Origin: RH-AL1 sp965198485 | Lineage (GTDB): Bacteria > Pseudomonadota > Alphaproteobacteria > Rhizobiales > Beijerinckiaceae | Reading direction: 5' to 3' | DNA length: 64,000 nucleotides | Assembly: GCA_965198485.1 (NCBI GenBank) | Contig: CBDAPQ010000006.1 | Location: 1-64,000, forward strand | Shown here: piece by piece, positions 5,903 through 14,538 of the stretch | How the letters are laid out: every line of letters begins with the position of its first letter | How positions within the stretch are numbered: position 1 is the first letter of the stretch | The notes under the pieces: generated by a model | Database searches by the model: none | The model's input: only the letters and a program-made list of their open reading frames with translations | Told to the model about the DNA's origin: nothing | Program-made: the position numbers and the translations under genes

Positions 5903-8362
5903 ATGTTGTTCCTGCGCGAGTACCGGGCCAAGGCCGAACGGCTCTTCGACCACCTGCCTTGGGTGGCGTTGATCGGGCCCGGCCTGATCCTGAACAAGGA
6001 CGGCGGTTTCCAGAAGACGCTCGCTTTCCGGGGCCCCGACCTCGCCTCCTCGACGGACGCAGGGCTGCTCGCCGCCCGCGCCCAGCTGAACAACGCGCTG
6101 CGACGTCTGGGCTCGCGCTGGTGCGTGCACGTTGAGGCGCTGCGGGCCGGGGCCCAGGACTACCCCGCCAGCATGTTCCCCGACCCGGTCTCCGCCCTGG
6201 TGGACGACGAGCGCCGCACCGCCTTCGAGGCGGAAGGACGGCACTTCGAGAGCCGCTACTTCCTGACCTTCACCTTCCTGCCGCCCGAGGAGGCCATCTC
6301 CACGGCCGAGAGCCTGCTCCTGGAGAACGCGCCGTCGGGACGCGGCGCCGAGGGCATGTACCGGGCGGCGCTGGGCGGGTTCCTCTCCACCGTGCGCCAG
6401 ATCGCCGACATCCTCAGCGCCATCATGCCGGAAGTGCGCGAGCTCGACGACGACGAGACGCTGACCTACCTGCACGGCTGCATCTCCACGAAGCGCCACT
6501 TCGTGCGCCGCCCGGACGTCCCGGCGTACCTGGACGCGTTTCTGTGCGACGACGACTTCCAGGGCGGGCTGCTCCCCCGGCTCGGCGGCCACTTCGTGCG
6601 CACCATCTCGGTGCGCGCCTACCCGACTACGTCGTCTCCCGGCCTGCTCGACCGGCTGAACGAGCTGGGCGTGGCCTACCGCTGGACCTGCCGATTCATG
6701 CCGCTCGACAAGGAGGACGCGCGCAAGGCGGTCTCCATCGTGCGCAAGCGCTGGTTCGCCAAGCGCAAGGGTGTGATGGCCCTCCTCAAGGAGGCGGTCA
6801 CCCGCGAGCCCTCCCAACTCGAAGATCCCGACGCCGCGGCCAAGGCGGTCGACGCCGACGCCGCCCTGGCCATCCTCGGCGGCGACTACGCCTCGATCGG
6901 CTTCTTCACCCCGACCGTCACGCTCATGGACGACGACGCCGACCGGCTCGCTGACCGGGTCCGTGAGGTGGAGAGCGCGATCAACCGTGTCGGCTTCGTC
7001 TGCAAGGTCGAGGACGTGAATGCGGTCGAGGCGTGGTTGGGGTCGCTGCCGGGGCAAGCCTACGCGGACCTGCGGCGGCCGCTCGTCTCCTCCCTCAACC
7101 TCTGCGACATGATCCCGATGTCGGCCATCTGGCCGGGTCCGTCACGCAACGCCCACCTTTCGGCCGAGTGCCGCAAGCGAGGCCATGCGGGGGCCCAGCC
7201 GCCCCTGATGGTGACGCGTACCGCCGGCACGACGCCCTTCCGGTTCGACCTCCACCAGGGCGACGTCGGCCACACCATGGTGGTCGGCCCGACCGGCGCC
7301 GGAAAGTCGGTGCTGCTGAACAGCATCTGCATGCAGTGGCTGCGCTATCCCGAGGCGCAAATCTTCTACTTCGACAAGGGCGCGAGCTCCCGGGCGGCCA
7401 CGCTCCTGGCAGGCGGCGAGTTCTTCGTCCTCGGTGGCGACCAGAGCGACCTCGCCTTCCAGCCGCTAGCGGAGATCGACGCGCCCGAGGACCGGGCGTG
7501 GGCGCACGAATGGGTGCAGGACATCCTGGCCGCCGAAGGCGTCGAGATCACGCCGGCGGTGAAGGACGAGGTCTGGGGCGGGCTCAAGAACGTCGCCTCC
7601 GGCCCGTGCGAGCAGCGGACGCTGACCCTCCTGGCCGCGACGATCCAGGACCAGACCGTCAAGCGCGCGCTCCTGCCATACACGCTGGACGGACCCCACG
7701 GCCACCTCCTGGACGCGCAGGACAACCTGCGCCTGACCGCCCGGTGGCAGACCTTTGAGATGGCCGAGCTGATGGCGTCCAAGGCCGCGCTCCAACCCGT
7801 CCTGACCTACATCTTCCGGACGCTGGAGAAGCGGTTCGACGGGCGCCCGACCCTCCTCGTACTCGACGAGGCCTGGCTCTTCCTCGACCAGGGCGCGTTC
7901 GCCGCCAAGATCCGCGAGTGGCTGAAGACGCTGCGGAAGTTCAACGTCGCGGTGGTGTTCGCGACCCAGAGCCTGGCGGACATCGCGCGCTCGTCGATCG
8001 CACCGGCGCTGATCGAGAGCTGCCCGACCCGCGTCTTCCTGCCCAATCCCGACGCGCACACCCCACAGATCGCCGAGTTGTACGAAGCGTTCGGGCTAAA
8101 CACCCAGCAGTTGCGGATCGTCGCCTCCGCGACACCCAAGCGCGACTACTACTACCAGTCCTCGGCAGGAAACCGGCTCTTCGAATTGGGCCTGGGGCCG
8201 ATCGGCTTGGCGGCGGTCGGCGCCTCATCGCCCGGCGACCAGGCTCGGATCGATGGCGCGAGGGCTGGAGAGGAGTCGTTCGCGGCGGGGTTTTACCGCG
8301 CACAGGGGCTTCCCGAGGTCGCCGAATTTCTACTGCGCTCCGAGCCGGCGAGGGCCGCATGA
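5903..8362 (+). CDS. trbE: TrbE/VirB4 conjugal transfer ATPase
   Basis: An 819-residue VirB4-type ATPase that powers pilus assembly and substrate transfer at the inner membrane. The N-terminal CagE/TrbE/VirB domain is followed by the ATPase core, with Walker A GPTGAGKS at residues 462-469 and Walker B LLVLDEAW with the acidic pair near 655-656. ATQSLADI downstream matches the motif that follows Walker B in this family. Length is the family norm. The stop overlaps the next gene by 4 bp. A tiny 21-codon frame lies between trbD and this gene and is probably not expressed. Confidence 0.93.
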   Translation: MLFLREYRAKAERLFDHLPWVALIGPGLILNKDGGFQKTLAFRGPDLASSTDAGLLAARAQLNNALRRLGSRWCVHVEALRAGAQDYPASMFPDPVSALVDDERRTAFEAEGRHFESRYFLTFTFLPPEEAISTAESLLLENAPSGRGAEGMYRAALGGFLSTVRQIADILSAIMPEVRELDDDETLTYLHGCISTKRHFVRRPDVPAYLDAFLCDDDFQGGLLPRLGGHFVRTISVRAYPTTSSPGLLDRLNELGVAYRWTCRFMPLDKEDARKAVSIVRKRWFAKRKGVMALLKEAVTREPSQLEDPDAAAKAVDADAALAILGGDYASIGFFTPTVTLMDDDADRLADRVREVESAINRVGFVCKVEDVNAVEAWLGSLPGQAYADLRRPLVSSLNLCDMIPMSAIWPGPSRNAHLSAECRKRGHAGAQPPLMVTRTAGTTPFRFDLHQGDVGHTMVVGPTGAGKSVLLNSICMQWLRYPEAQIFYFDKGASSRAATLLAGGEFFVLGGDQSDLAFQPLAEIDAPEDRAWAHEWVQDILAAEGVEITPAVKDEVWGGLKNVASGPCEQRTLTLLAATIQDQTVKRALLPYTLDGPHGHLLDAQDNLRLTARWQTFEMAELMASKAALQPVLTYIFRTLEKRFDGRPTLLVLDEAWLFLDQGAFAAKIREWLKTLRKFNVAVVFATQSLADIARSSIAPALIESCPTRVFLPNPDAHTPQIAELYEAFGLNTQQLRIVASATPKRDYYYQSSAGNRLFELGLGPIGLAAVGASSPGDQARIDGARAGEESFAAGFYRAQGLPEVAEFLLRSEPARAA

Positions 8363-8712
8363 CCGGGCTCCACGAGCAGGGCGCACGGCCTGGGGCCGAC
8401 AGGTTGGAACGCCCGCTGTCGGCGGCCGAGTTCGCTCGCTTTGCCGTGGTCTGCCGCTGGTTGCCGGCCACCTGGACGTCGAGCGCCCGCCGCCGGCGCC
8501 TGTTGCTGCTCGCCATGGCCGCGCCGGGCTTTGCGGCGCTGGTGAGCACGCCGTTACACCAGAGCTTGGCCCTCCTCGCGGTCGGCGCTGCGCTGTTCGC
8601 CGGCGCCTTTGGCTTCCGGCGACTGACGGAGGGCGCCTTCGTCCGCGCGGAGGCCGCCGCCCTCTGGCCGCCCTCCCCTACCCCCAAGCCGGAGCTGCGC
8701 CGCCATGCCTAG
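8359..8712 (+). CDS. two-helix membrane protein of the trb operon
   Basis: About 117 residues from ATG 8359, overlapping the end of trbE (ATGA). The N-terminal third is polar and basic. Two hydrophobic segments follow (LLLLAMAAPGFAALV and SLALLAVGAALFAGAFGF), joined by a short polar turn, so it is a predicted inner-membrane hairpin. The C-terminus is proline-rich and overlaps trbJ by 8 bp. I do not recognise a family; similar small membrane proteins occur between trbE and trbJ in some alphaproteobacterial clusters. Translational coupling on both sides makes it a real part of the apparatus. Confidence 0.7.
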   Translation: MTGLHEQGARPGADRLERPLSAAEFARFAVVCRWLPATWTSSARRRRLLLLAMAAPGFAALVSTPLHQSLALLAVGAALFAGAFGFRRLTEGAFVRAEAAALWPPSPTPKPELRRHA

Positions 8713-9415
8713 ACGATCGGTCGTGCTCGCCGGCGCCGTCGCGCTCGGCCTCGTTTTCAGCTCGTCCCAGGCGTCGGCGCAGGCGCCGGTGATCGACGTC
8801 AGCGCCATCCTGCGGCTCGAACAGCAGGTGTCGCAGGGCCTCACCCAGATCCAGCGGCTGGAGGCCCAGCTCTCCAACCAGGCGCTGATGCTGCAGAAGA
8901 TGCAGACCGACATCACCGCCCCGGTCGCGCAGATCACTGGGCAGGCCACCGGCATCCTGCAGCAGGCCCAGGGCATCGGCTACGGCGCCCAGAACGTCGC
9001 CCAGCAGTACGCTTCGCTCTACCCCTCGACCATGCCGGGGGCGAGCCTCGCCACCACCCAGGCTTCGCTCGCGACCTGGCGGCAGAACAACACGCTGGCC
9101 CTGCAGCAGGCCATGCAGGTGCAGAACCAGATCGCCCAGGGTCAGGCCGGCGTCGCCGCCCAGGTCGGCGGCGCCGTCTCGGCCTCCCAGGCCGCGCCGG
9201 GCCAGACCGCCGCGATCCAGGCCACCAACCAGCTCCTCGCCACGGTCACCGGGCAGCTCACCCAGCTTCAGGCGCTTCTCATCACGCAGGCGCGGGCCGA
9301 GCAGACCCTGGCCGCGCAGGCGCAGGCGTCGCAAGCCGCCGGAGCCGCCGACAGCCAGCGCTTCTGGTCCGGAGGAGCCGCGCCGAGCCGGGTGCAGAAC
9401 CCGGGAAAGATTTGA
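8705..9415 (+). CDS. trbJ: TrbJ/VirB5-like periplasmic pilus protein
   Basis: A 236-residue secreted protein. It has a clear signal peptide (VVLAGAVALGLVFSSSQASA) and then a long, glutamine- and alanine-rich helical body beginning IDVSAILRLEQQVSQGL, typical of TrbJ with its coiled-coil repeats. VirB5/TrbJ proteins sit at the pilus tip and help adhesion to recipients. It lies between the small membrane protein and trbK, overlapping both by a few bases. Few other families show this combination of signal peptide and Q-rich coiled coil in this position. Confidence 0.87.
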   Translation: MPRRSVVLAGAVALGLVFSSSQASAQAPVIDVSAILRLEQQVSQGLTQIQRLEAQLSNQALMLQKMQTDITAPVAQITGQATGILQQAQGIGYGAQNVAQQYASLYPSTMPGASLATTQASLATWRQNNTLALQQAMQVQNQIAQGQAGVAAQVGGAVSASQAAPGQTAAIQATNQLLATVTGQLTQLQALLITQARAEQTLAAQAQASQAAGAADSQRFWSGGAAPSRVQNPGKI

Positions 9416-9687
9416 TGGCACGCGTCCGCCTCATCCCGACGCTCGGCCTCGCCCTGGCGGCGGCCGTCGCGTCCTGCTCCCGGCCGCCGGCGCGCGACAT
9501 CGCCTTCTACCGGGCGCACCCGACCGAGCGGGCCACGCGCCTTGAGGCCTGCCGTGGAGATCGCGGCCGGCCCTCTCCCACTGCCGACTGCATCAACGCC
9601 CTGGCGGCCGACAGCGAGGACACCTCGCGCAAGTTCTGGACCACGCCCCCGCCCGCTGCGCGCCTCCAGCATCCGAACACGCTGTAG
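9412..9687 (+). CDS. trbK: TrbK/EexN-like entry-exclusion lipoprotein
   Basis: About 91 residues from ATG 9412 (a second ATG lies at 9415). A lipoprotein signal peptide with lipobox AVASC is followed by the small domain with FYRAHPTERATRLEAC and a second cysteine in TADC, as in EexN/TrbK proteins. These lipoproteins block redundant DNA uptake from cells already carrying the plasmid. It overlaps trbJ by 4 bp and precedes trbL, the usual place for trbK. Confidence 0.8.
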   Translation: MMARVRLIPTLGLALAAAVASCSRPPARDIAFYRAHPTERATRLEACRGDRGRPSPTADCINALAADSEDTSRKFWTTPPPAARLQHPNTL

Positions 9688-9694
9688 ACGCCGC

Positions 9695-11197
9695 ATGGGC
9701 ACGACCGCCGACACCTCGACCCTCGACGACTTCCTCAACAAGTTCCGGACCCAGGTCGATGCCGGGTTCGGGTTGATCCAGGGCGACGTCTCGGCGGTGC
9801 TGGCGACCCTCGTGGTGATCTCCATCACCATCACCGCCATCCTTTGGGCCATCGACGAGAACCAGAACGTCCTCGCCTCGCTCGTCCGCAAGGTTCTGCT
9901 GGTGGGCTTCTTCGCCTTCCTGGTGGCCCAGTGGCCGACTCTCGCCGCCACCGTCGTCAACGGGTTCGCCGCCCTGGGACTGAAGGCCGGCGGCGGGACG
10001 ATGGACGTCACCACCTTCACCCAGTCGCCGTCCAAGATCGTCATCGCCGGGATCAACGTGATCGGCGGCTTGCTTCAGTACATCAAGAAGATCTCGCCGG
10101 GTCCGATCGAGTTCTTCGCCCACATTGACGTGGTGGTCATCACCATCGTGGTGGCGATCGGCATCCTGATCGCCTTCGTGATCCTCGCCGTCGAGGTCGT
10201 GGTGACGATCATCGAGTTCCACATCGTCACGCTGGTGGCCTTCGTCACCGTGCCGTTCGGCGTCCTGACGCAGACGTCCTTCATGAGCGAGCGCGCCATC
10301 GGCTACGTCGTCTCGGTCGGGGTGAAGATGATGGCGCTGGGCCTCGTGGTCAGCCTCGGCACCACGATCTTCGACAACTACACCGTCTCGCCGGACCCGG
10401 GGATCAACGAGGAGACGGGCCTCCTTCTGGCCGCCGTGGTCATGGTGATGCTGGCGTTGAAGATCCCCGCGATCGCCGGGGCCTTGATCTCCGGCGGGCC
10501 GCAGCTGAACGCCGGATCGGCGGTGATGGGTGCTGCGGGCGTCGCCGCCGGCGTGGCCGGGGGAGCCCTCGCGGCCCGAGCTCTAGGCGGCGCTGTTGGC
10601 GGCGCATTCGCGAGCGGTCAGGTGGCGTCCGCGCGGTCCGCCGCCGGGGCCATTCCTGGCGGCGGTTCAACGCCCCCGCCCTCCCCTTCAAGCGGCTCGA
10701 GTGCGCCGGCGTCTGGAGGCGGAGCGTCCGGCACATCGGGCCCCAGCTCCCAGAGTGCGCGCAGCGCCGGACCTTCGGCGGCGCCCACGACGGCGCAGAC
10801 GATCGCGAGCGCCGAGGCGCGTCGGGCCCAGGCCTCGGCCAAGAGCGGCGACTCGAGCGGGGGGCCGTCGGGTGTGGAGGAGACTGCGACCAAGGCGTCG
10901 CCACCCAAACGAGCCACCTGGGCCAACCCGACCGGCGAGGCGCCTGACCCGCCGCCTCAGCCCGAACCCGCGTCGGCGAAACCAACCGACGATGGGGGGG
11001 CTCCCAAGGCCTCCGCGGCGTCGCCATCGACCGCGCCGTCGCCCTCTCCCCCGTCCGACGCAAGGGTCGCTTCCAAGCGAGCACCGCCCCTGCTGTCGGC
11101 CGCTGCGCAGCGTGCAGCGGCGACGGCGCTCCAGGACGAAGAACGCCAACCCGGTCTGGCCGCGACGCCCGCTCGTCGCGACGACGGCGAGAGCTGA
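9695..11197 (+). CDS. trbL: TrbL/VirB6 polytopic inner-membrane channel protein
   Basis: A 500-residue protein from ATG 9695. The first 300 residues contain at least five strongly hydrophobic helices, for example VLATLVVISITITAILWAI, IVVAIGILIAFVILAVEVVV and LLLAAVVMVMLALKIPAIAG, as in TrbL/VirB6, the channel component of P-type systems. The last 170 residues are a low-complexity tail rich in Ala, Ser, Pro and Gly that looks disordered and ends in charged residues; tails of this kind are common and variable in TrbL. It follows trbK by 7 bases. Octamer GGGGAGGG on the minus strand lies in the tail at 10679. Confidence 0.9.
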   Translation: MGTTADTSTLDDFLNKFRTQVDAGFGLIQGDVSAVLATLVVISITITAILWAIDENQNVLASLVRKVLLVGFFAFLVAQWPTLAATVVNGFAALGLKAGGGTMDVTTFTQSPSKIVIAGINVIGGLLQYIKKISPGPIEFFAHIDVVVITIVVAIGILIAFVILAVEVVVTIIEFHIVTLVAFVTVPFGVLTQTSFMSERAIGYVVSVGVKMMALGLVVSLGTTIFDNYTVSPDPGINEETGLLLAAVVMVMLALKIPAIAGALISGGPQLNAGSAVMGAAGVAAGVAGGALAARALGGAVGGAFASGQVASARSAAGAIPGGGSTPPPSPSSGSSAPASGGGASGTSGPSSQSARSAGPSAAPTTAQTIASAEARRAQASAKSGDSSGGPSGVEETATKASPPKRATWANPTGEAPDPPPQPEPASAKPTDDGGAPKASAASPSTAPSPSPPSDARVASKRAPPLLSAAAQRAAATALQDEERQPGLAATPARRDDGES

Positions 11198-11212
11198 GAA
11201 AGCCCCGCGAAG

Positions 11213-11899
11213 ATGCTGTCACCCTTCCGCCGCGCCGCCGACCGGTACGGAGCCTCGGCTCCGGTCGAGAGTCCCTATCAGCGCGCGAGCCAGGAATGGG
11301 ATCGCCGCATCGGCAGCCACGTCGTGCAGGCGCACAGCTGGAAGCTGATGGCCTTCGGGGCGCTGGCGGTCGCCGCGCTCGCGATCGGGGGCCTCATCTA
11401 CGAATCGAGCACAAAGACGGTCGCCACCTACGTGGTCCCGGTGGACCGCTACGCCCGGCCCGGCCGTATCGAGATGGCGGGACGCAGCTACACGCCGAGC
11501 AGCGCGGAGATCGGCTACTTCCTCGCAGATTGGGTGACCAAGACCCGCTCGAAAAGCATCGACCCGATCGTCATCCGCGACAACTGGACGAGCGCCTACC
11601 ACTTCGTCGCGAGCGGCGCGATCGGGCAGCTGAACGACTACGCCAAGACGCACGATCCTTTCGCTAACGCCGGATCCCAGGCGATCAGCGTGGAAGTCGT
11701 GTCGGTCCTGGCTCGCAGCCCTGCCACCTACCAAGTGCAATGGCGCGAGACGACCTATGACCAGGGGGCGACCACCTCCACCGCGACCTGGACCGGTCTG
11801 TTCACCACCAAGATCCAGCCGCCGAAAACGGAGGCGGAGCTCAGGGCCAATCCGCTCGGCGTCTACGTCACCGCCTTCCAGTGGAGTCGAGAACTATGA
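11213..11899 (+). CDS. trbF: TrbF/VirB8 inner-membrane assembly protein
   Basis: A 228-residue VirB8-like protein. A cytoplasmic N-terminus with ESPYQRASQEWDRRIGS is followed by a single transmembrane helix (LMAFGALAVAALAIGGLIY) and a periplasmic NTF2-like domain containing SYTPSSAEIGYFLADWVTKTRS and YQVQWRET. This is the TrbF architecture and length. VirB8 proteins bridge the inner-membrane complex and the core channel. The gene overlaps trbG by 4 bp (ATGA). Confidence 0.92.
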   Translation: MLSPFRRAADRYGASAPVESPYQRASQEWDRRIGSHVVQAHSWKLMAFGALAVAALAIGGLIYESSTKTVATYVVPVDRYARPGRIEMAGRSYTPSSAEIGYFLADWVTKTRSKSIDPIVIRDNWTSAYHFVASGAIGQLNDYAKTHDPFANAGSQAISVEVVSVLARSPATYQVQWRETTYDQGATTSTATWTGLFTTKIQPPKTEAELRANPLGVYVTAFQWSREL

Positions 11900-12924
11900 C
11901 AGCCAACCGCACACCGCGTCTTTGGCACCGCCTCCCGTCCTGGGCGGCCGTGTGCGTCGCCGGGGCCGCGGTTTCGGCGGCGGCTCAGACGCCGCTGGCT
12001 CCGGTCCGTCCGGGACCGCCGCTGAAGGTGACGACGACCGCGCCGGCCACCGTGGCGTTGCCGTCCGGGACGCCCTTGACGGTGGCGGCCACCGCTCCGG
12101 CCGTCGCCAAGGCGTCCGAGCCACGCCGGCGCCGGCGGAAGCACCATGTCTCGCCCGGCGCGAAGACGGTGCAATCGGCCAACGCGCAGGCGCGCTCGTA
12201 TCCGACGCCGCAAAGCTACATCAACGCCAACCTCTTCTACGACTACGAGGCCGGGCGGCTCTACGAAGTGCAGACGAGCCCGCGCTTCCTCACCACGATC
12301 ATGCTGCGTCCCGGCGAAAAGCTGGTCGCCAAGGCGGCAGGGGACACCGTGCGCTGGGTGCTCGGCGAGACGGTCCAGGGCGCCGGGCCCGCCCAGCAGG
12401 TCGTCGTGCTCCTGAAGCCCATCCGGGGGGACCTGCGCACCAACGTCGTGCTCACGACGGACCAGAGGACCTACCTGATCGAGGCGTCGAGCCGCGAGGG
12501 CGGCACCTATACGTCCGCCGTCAGCTGGAACTATCCGCAGGAGCAGATGCAGGCGCTCGCGGCCTCCCAGGCGGCGGACGCGGCCAGGGCCCAGACCGTC
12601 GTGGCCCCGGCGCTGGCGATCGACAAGCTCCACTTCGGCTACACGGTGGCCCCCGTGAAGGGCAAGCCGCCGCGGTGGCAGCCGCTGCGCGTGTTCGACG
12701 ACGGGACCAAGACCTACGTCCAGTTCCCGGTGAACATGGCCGCCACGGAGGCGCCGCCTCTGTTCCTGATCGGGCCGAAGAACCGGGCCGAGCTCGTCAA
12801 CTACCGCTTCCTCAACGGCTACTATGTCGTCGACCGGATCATCGACGTCGCCGAGCTCAGGATCGGCGAGAAGCCCCAGGCAGTCGTGCGGATCACGCGC
12901 ACCGAAGCCCGCGGCCAGCCATGA
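11896..12924 (+). CDS. trbG: TrbG/VirB9 outer-membrane core-complex protein
   Basis: About 342 residues from ATG 11896, which overlaps the trbF stop. A signal peptide (AAVCVAGAAVSAAAQ) precedes a proline- and alanine-rich linker and then the two VirB9 domains, recognisable by SYINANLFYDYEAGRLYEV near residue 105 and the C-terminal segment with DGTKTYVQFPVNM and NYRFLNGYYVVDRI. VirB9/TrbG forms the outer ring of the core complex with TrbI and the lipoprotein TrbK-like partner. It overlaps trbI by 4 bp. Confidence 0.92.
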   Translation: MTANRTPRLWHRLPSWAAVCVAGAAVSAAAQTPLAPVRPGPPLKVTTTAPATVALPSGTPLTVAATAPAVAKASEPRRRRRKHHVSPGAKTVQSANAQARSYPTPQSYINANLFYDYEAGRLYEVQTSPRFLTTIMLRPGEKLVAKAAGDTVRWVLGETVQGAGPAQQVVVLLKPIRGDLRTNVVLTTDQRTYLIEASSREGGTYTSAVSWNYPQEQMQALAASQAADAARAQTVVAPALAIDKLHFGYTVAPVKGKPPRWQPLRVFDDGTKTYVQFPVNMAATEAPPLFLIGPKNRAELVNYRFLNGYYVVDRIIDVAELRIGEKPQAVVRITRTEARGQP

Positions 12925-14132
12925 CCTATCTCCCCCCCGATCCGCCCATGGACGTGGTCAGCCCGGAGCGGAAGATCCCGGCGGCTGGCGCCCTGGCCGG
13001 GCCGCGCACGCCGGTGACCCGCTGGAACCGCCGCTATCTTGCCGCGGGCTCGGCCATCCTCGCCGCCCTGGTAGCCGCAGGCTTCTGGATCGGTTTCGGC
13101 GGAGCGCACAGGCCGGCGCCGGCCGCCCCGGCCCCGCCCTCCTCCGATACGACGACGACCGCGGCTCCAGTGGCCGACCGCTACGCCAAGGGCTACGGCG
13201 ATCCGACTGTGCAGGGGCTCTCACAGCCTGGGACGCTACCACTTCCGTCACCCGCCCTTTCTCCAGGTCCCTTGACCGCCGCCGCCCCCCCGCCACGGGC
13301 TGTCGATCCTGCGGTCCAGCAGGCCCGGGAACAGGCCGTCGCGGCGCGGTCGGCCGGCCCCTTCTTTGGTGGAGCGAGCGCGTCCCAACCCTCAACGCCA
13401 GGTTTGCCGCCTCCGTCGGCTGGACCGCTGATGGTCAGTCCCGGCGTCACGCCGCCGCTCGCCGATGTCCAGCCGGCGAACGGTCAGGGCGCCAAGCGGC
13501 AGTTCCTCGCCAGCGCGCGAGCGGACGACTACCTGGCCACTCCCCTGCGAGGACCGGAGAGCGCATGGGAGGTCAAGGCCGGCACCGTGATTCCCGCGGC
13601 GCTCCTCACCTCGATCAATTCCGACCTCCCCGGCGAGCTCATCGCCCAGGTCACCGAGCCCGTCTACGACCACGCGACGGGACGCACTGTCCTGATCCCG
13701 CAGGGGGCGCGGCTCATCGGCCAGTACGACAGCCAGGTCGCCTACGGGCAGGATCGAACCCTGATCGCCTGGAACCGGATCGTCTTTCCGGACGGCCGCT
13801 CCATTAACATCGGCTCGATGAGTGGGGCGGACCTGACGGGAGCCGCAGGCCTCGCCGATCGCGTGGACGGCCACTTCTGGCAGCTTGCCAAGGGTATCCT
13901 CCTCTCCACGGTCTTTAGCGTGGGCGCCGCGTCGGCTCAGGATGCTGGGGCCCGGTCGTCGGGAGGGTTAGTCTTGAACAGCGCGGGAACCGGGGTCTCG
14001 GCCGAAGCGCAGCAGGTCGGGCAGCAGATCACCGCGCGCGATCTCAACCGGCAGCCGACCATCCGCATCCGCGCCGGCTGGTCGCTGCGGGTGCTCGTGA
14101 ACAAGGACATGATCTTGGCGCCCTACCCTTGA
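12921..14132 (+). CDS. trbI: TrbI/VirB10 core-complex protein
   Basis: About 403 residues from ATG 12921. It has a short cytoplasmic N-terminus, a single membrane helix (AAGSAILAALVAAGFWIGFGG), a long proline-rich periplasmic linker and the C-terminal VirB10 beta-barrel domain with VKAGTVIPAALLTSINSDLP, TVLIPQGARLIGQYDSQVAYGQ and LRVLVNKDMIL near the end. VirB10 spans the periplasm and senses ATPase activity to open the outer pore. Length is typical. It is the last of the canonical trb genes in this cluster; a DUF2274 gene follows after 31 bases. Confidence 0.93.
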   Translation: MTYLPPDPPMDVVSPERKIPAAGALAGPRTPVTRWNRRYLAAGSAILAALVAAGFWIGFGGAHRPAPAAPAPPSSDTTTTAAPVADRYAKGYGDPTVQGLSQPGTLPLPSPALSPGPLTAAAPPPRAVDPAVQQAREQAVAARSAGPFFGGASASQPSTPGLPPPSAGPLMVSPGVTPPLADVQPANGQGAKRQFLASARADDYLATPLRGPESAWEVKAGTVIPAALLTSINSDLPGELIAQVTEPVYDHATGRTVLIPQGARLIGQYDSQVAYGQDRTLIAWNRIVFPDGRSINIGSMSGADLTGAAGLADRVDGHFWQLAKGILLSTVFSVGAASAQDAGARSSGGLVLNSAGTGVSAEAQQVGQQITARDLNRQPTIRIRAGWSLRVLVNKDMILAPYP

Positions 14133-14163
14133 GCCTGGGGGCCGAACGTGAGGACCAACCTGT

Positions 14164-14400
14164 ATGCCGAAGACACCGTCGTCGCTCGCCCTTCCCAAAC
14201 TCGATAAGGAAGAGAGGAGCCTAGATCTGCGATTGCGCCTGAAGGGTCGCGCAGCGCTGGACCTGCTCGAATACCAAAAGGCGTACGAGGTCGATCACGG
14301 CGAAGCGATCGAACCCGACCTTCTGGCTCAGCACATCATCGCCACTTTCCTCGAGCGCGATCGAGCCTTCCAAAGCCGACGGAAGGTCGGCGACCGCTGA
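14164..14400 (+). CDS. DUF2274 protein, trbI-linked
   Basis: A 78-residue protein with the DUF2274 pattern: N-terminal LALPKLDKEERS, then LRLRLKGRAALDLLEYQKAYE and AQHIIATFLERDRAFQ. The family is nearly always encoded directly behind trbI in alpha- and gammaproteobacterial mobile elements, and here the gap is 31 bases. It is cytoplasmic with no membrane segment. Function is unknown; a regulatory or ribbon-helix-helix role has been suggested by its shape, which is my inference. It closes the trb operon; the next gene is on the opposite strand. Confidence 0.85.
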   Translation: MPKTPSSLALPKLDKEERSLDLRLRLKGRAALDLLEYQKAYEVDHGEAIEPDLLAQHIIATFLERDRAFQSRRKVGDR

Positions 14401-14538
14401 CTGTTCTGTGAGTCGGTACGCATCCAGCCCTGACAACCACCAGGTTTCGCTACGAAGAGAGGCCGCGTGGTTCGTCGCGCACCCCGCATCCGCATGCCTC
14501 AGAAGTCCTTAGGCCACGCCGAGGCTTAGACCCCGCGC

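Noticed and set aside
5876..7057. Long minus-strand frame (393 residues) opposite trbE
   Set aside because: A GC-rich shadow frame; composition is arginine/glycine/histidine-heavy and trbE is unambiguous.
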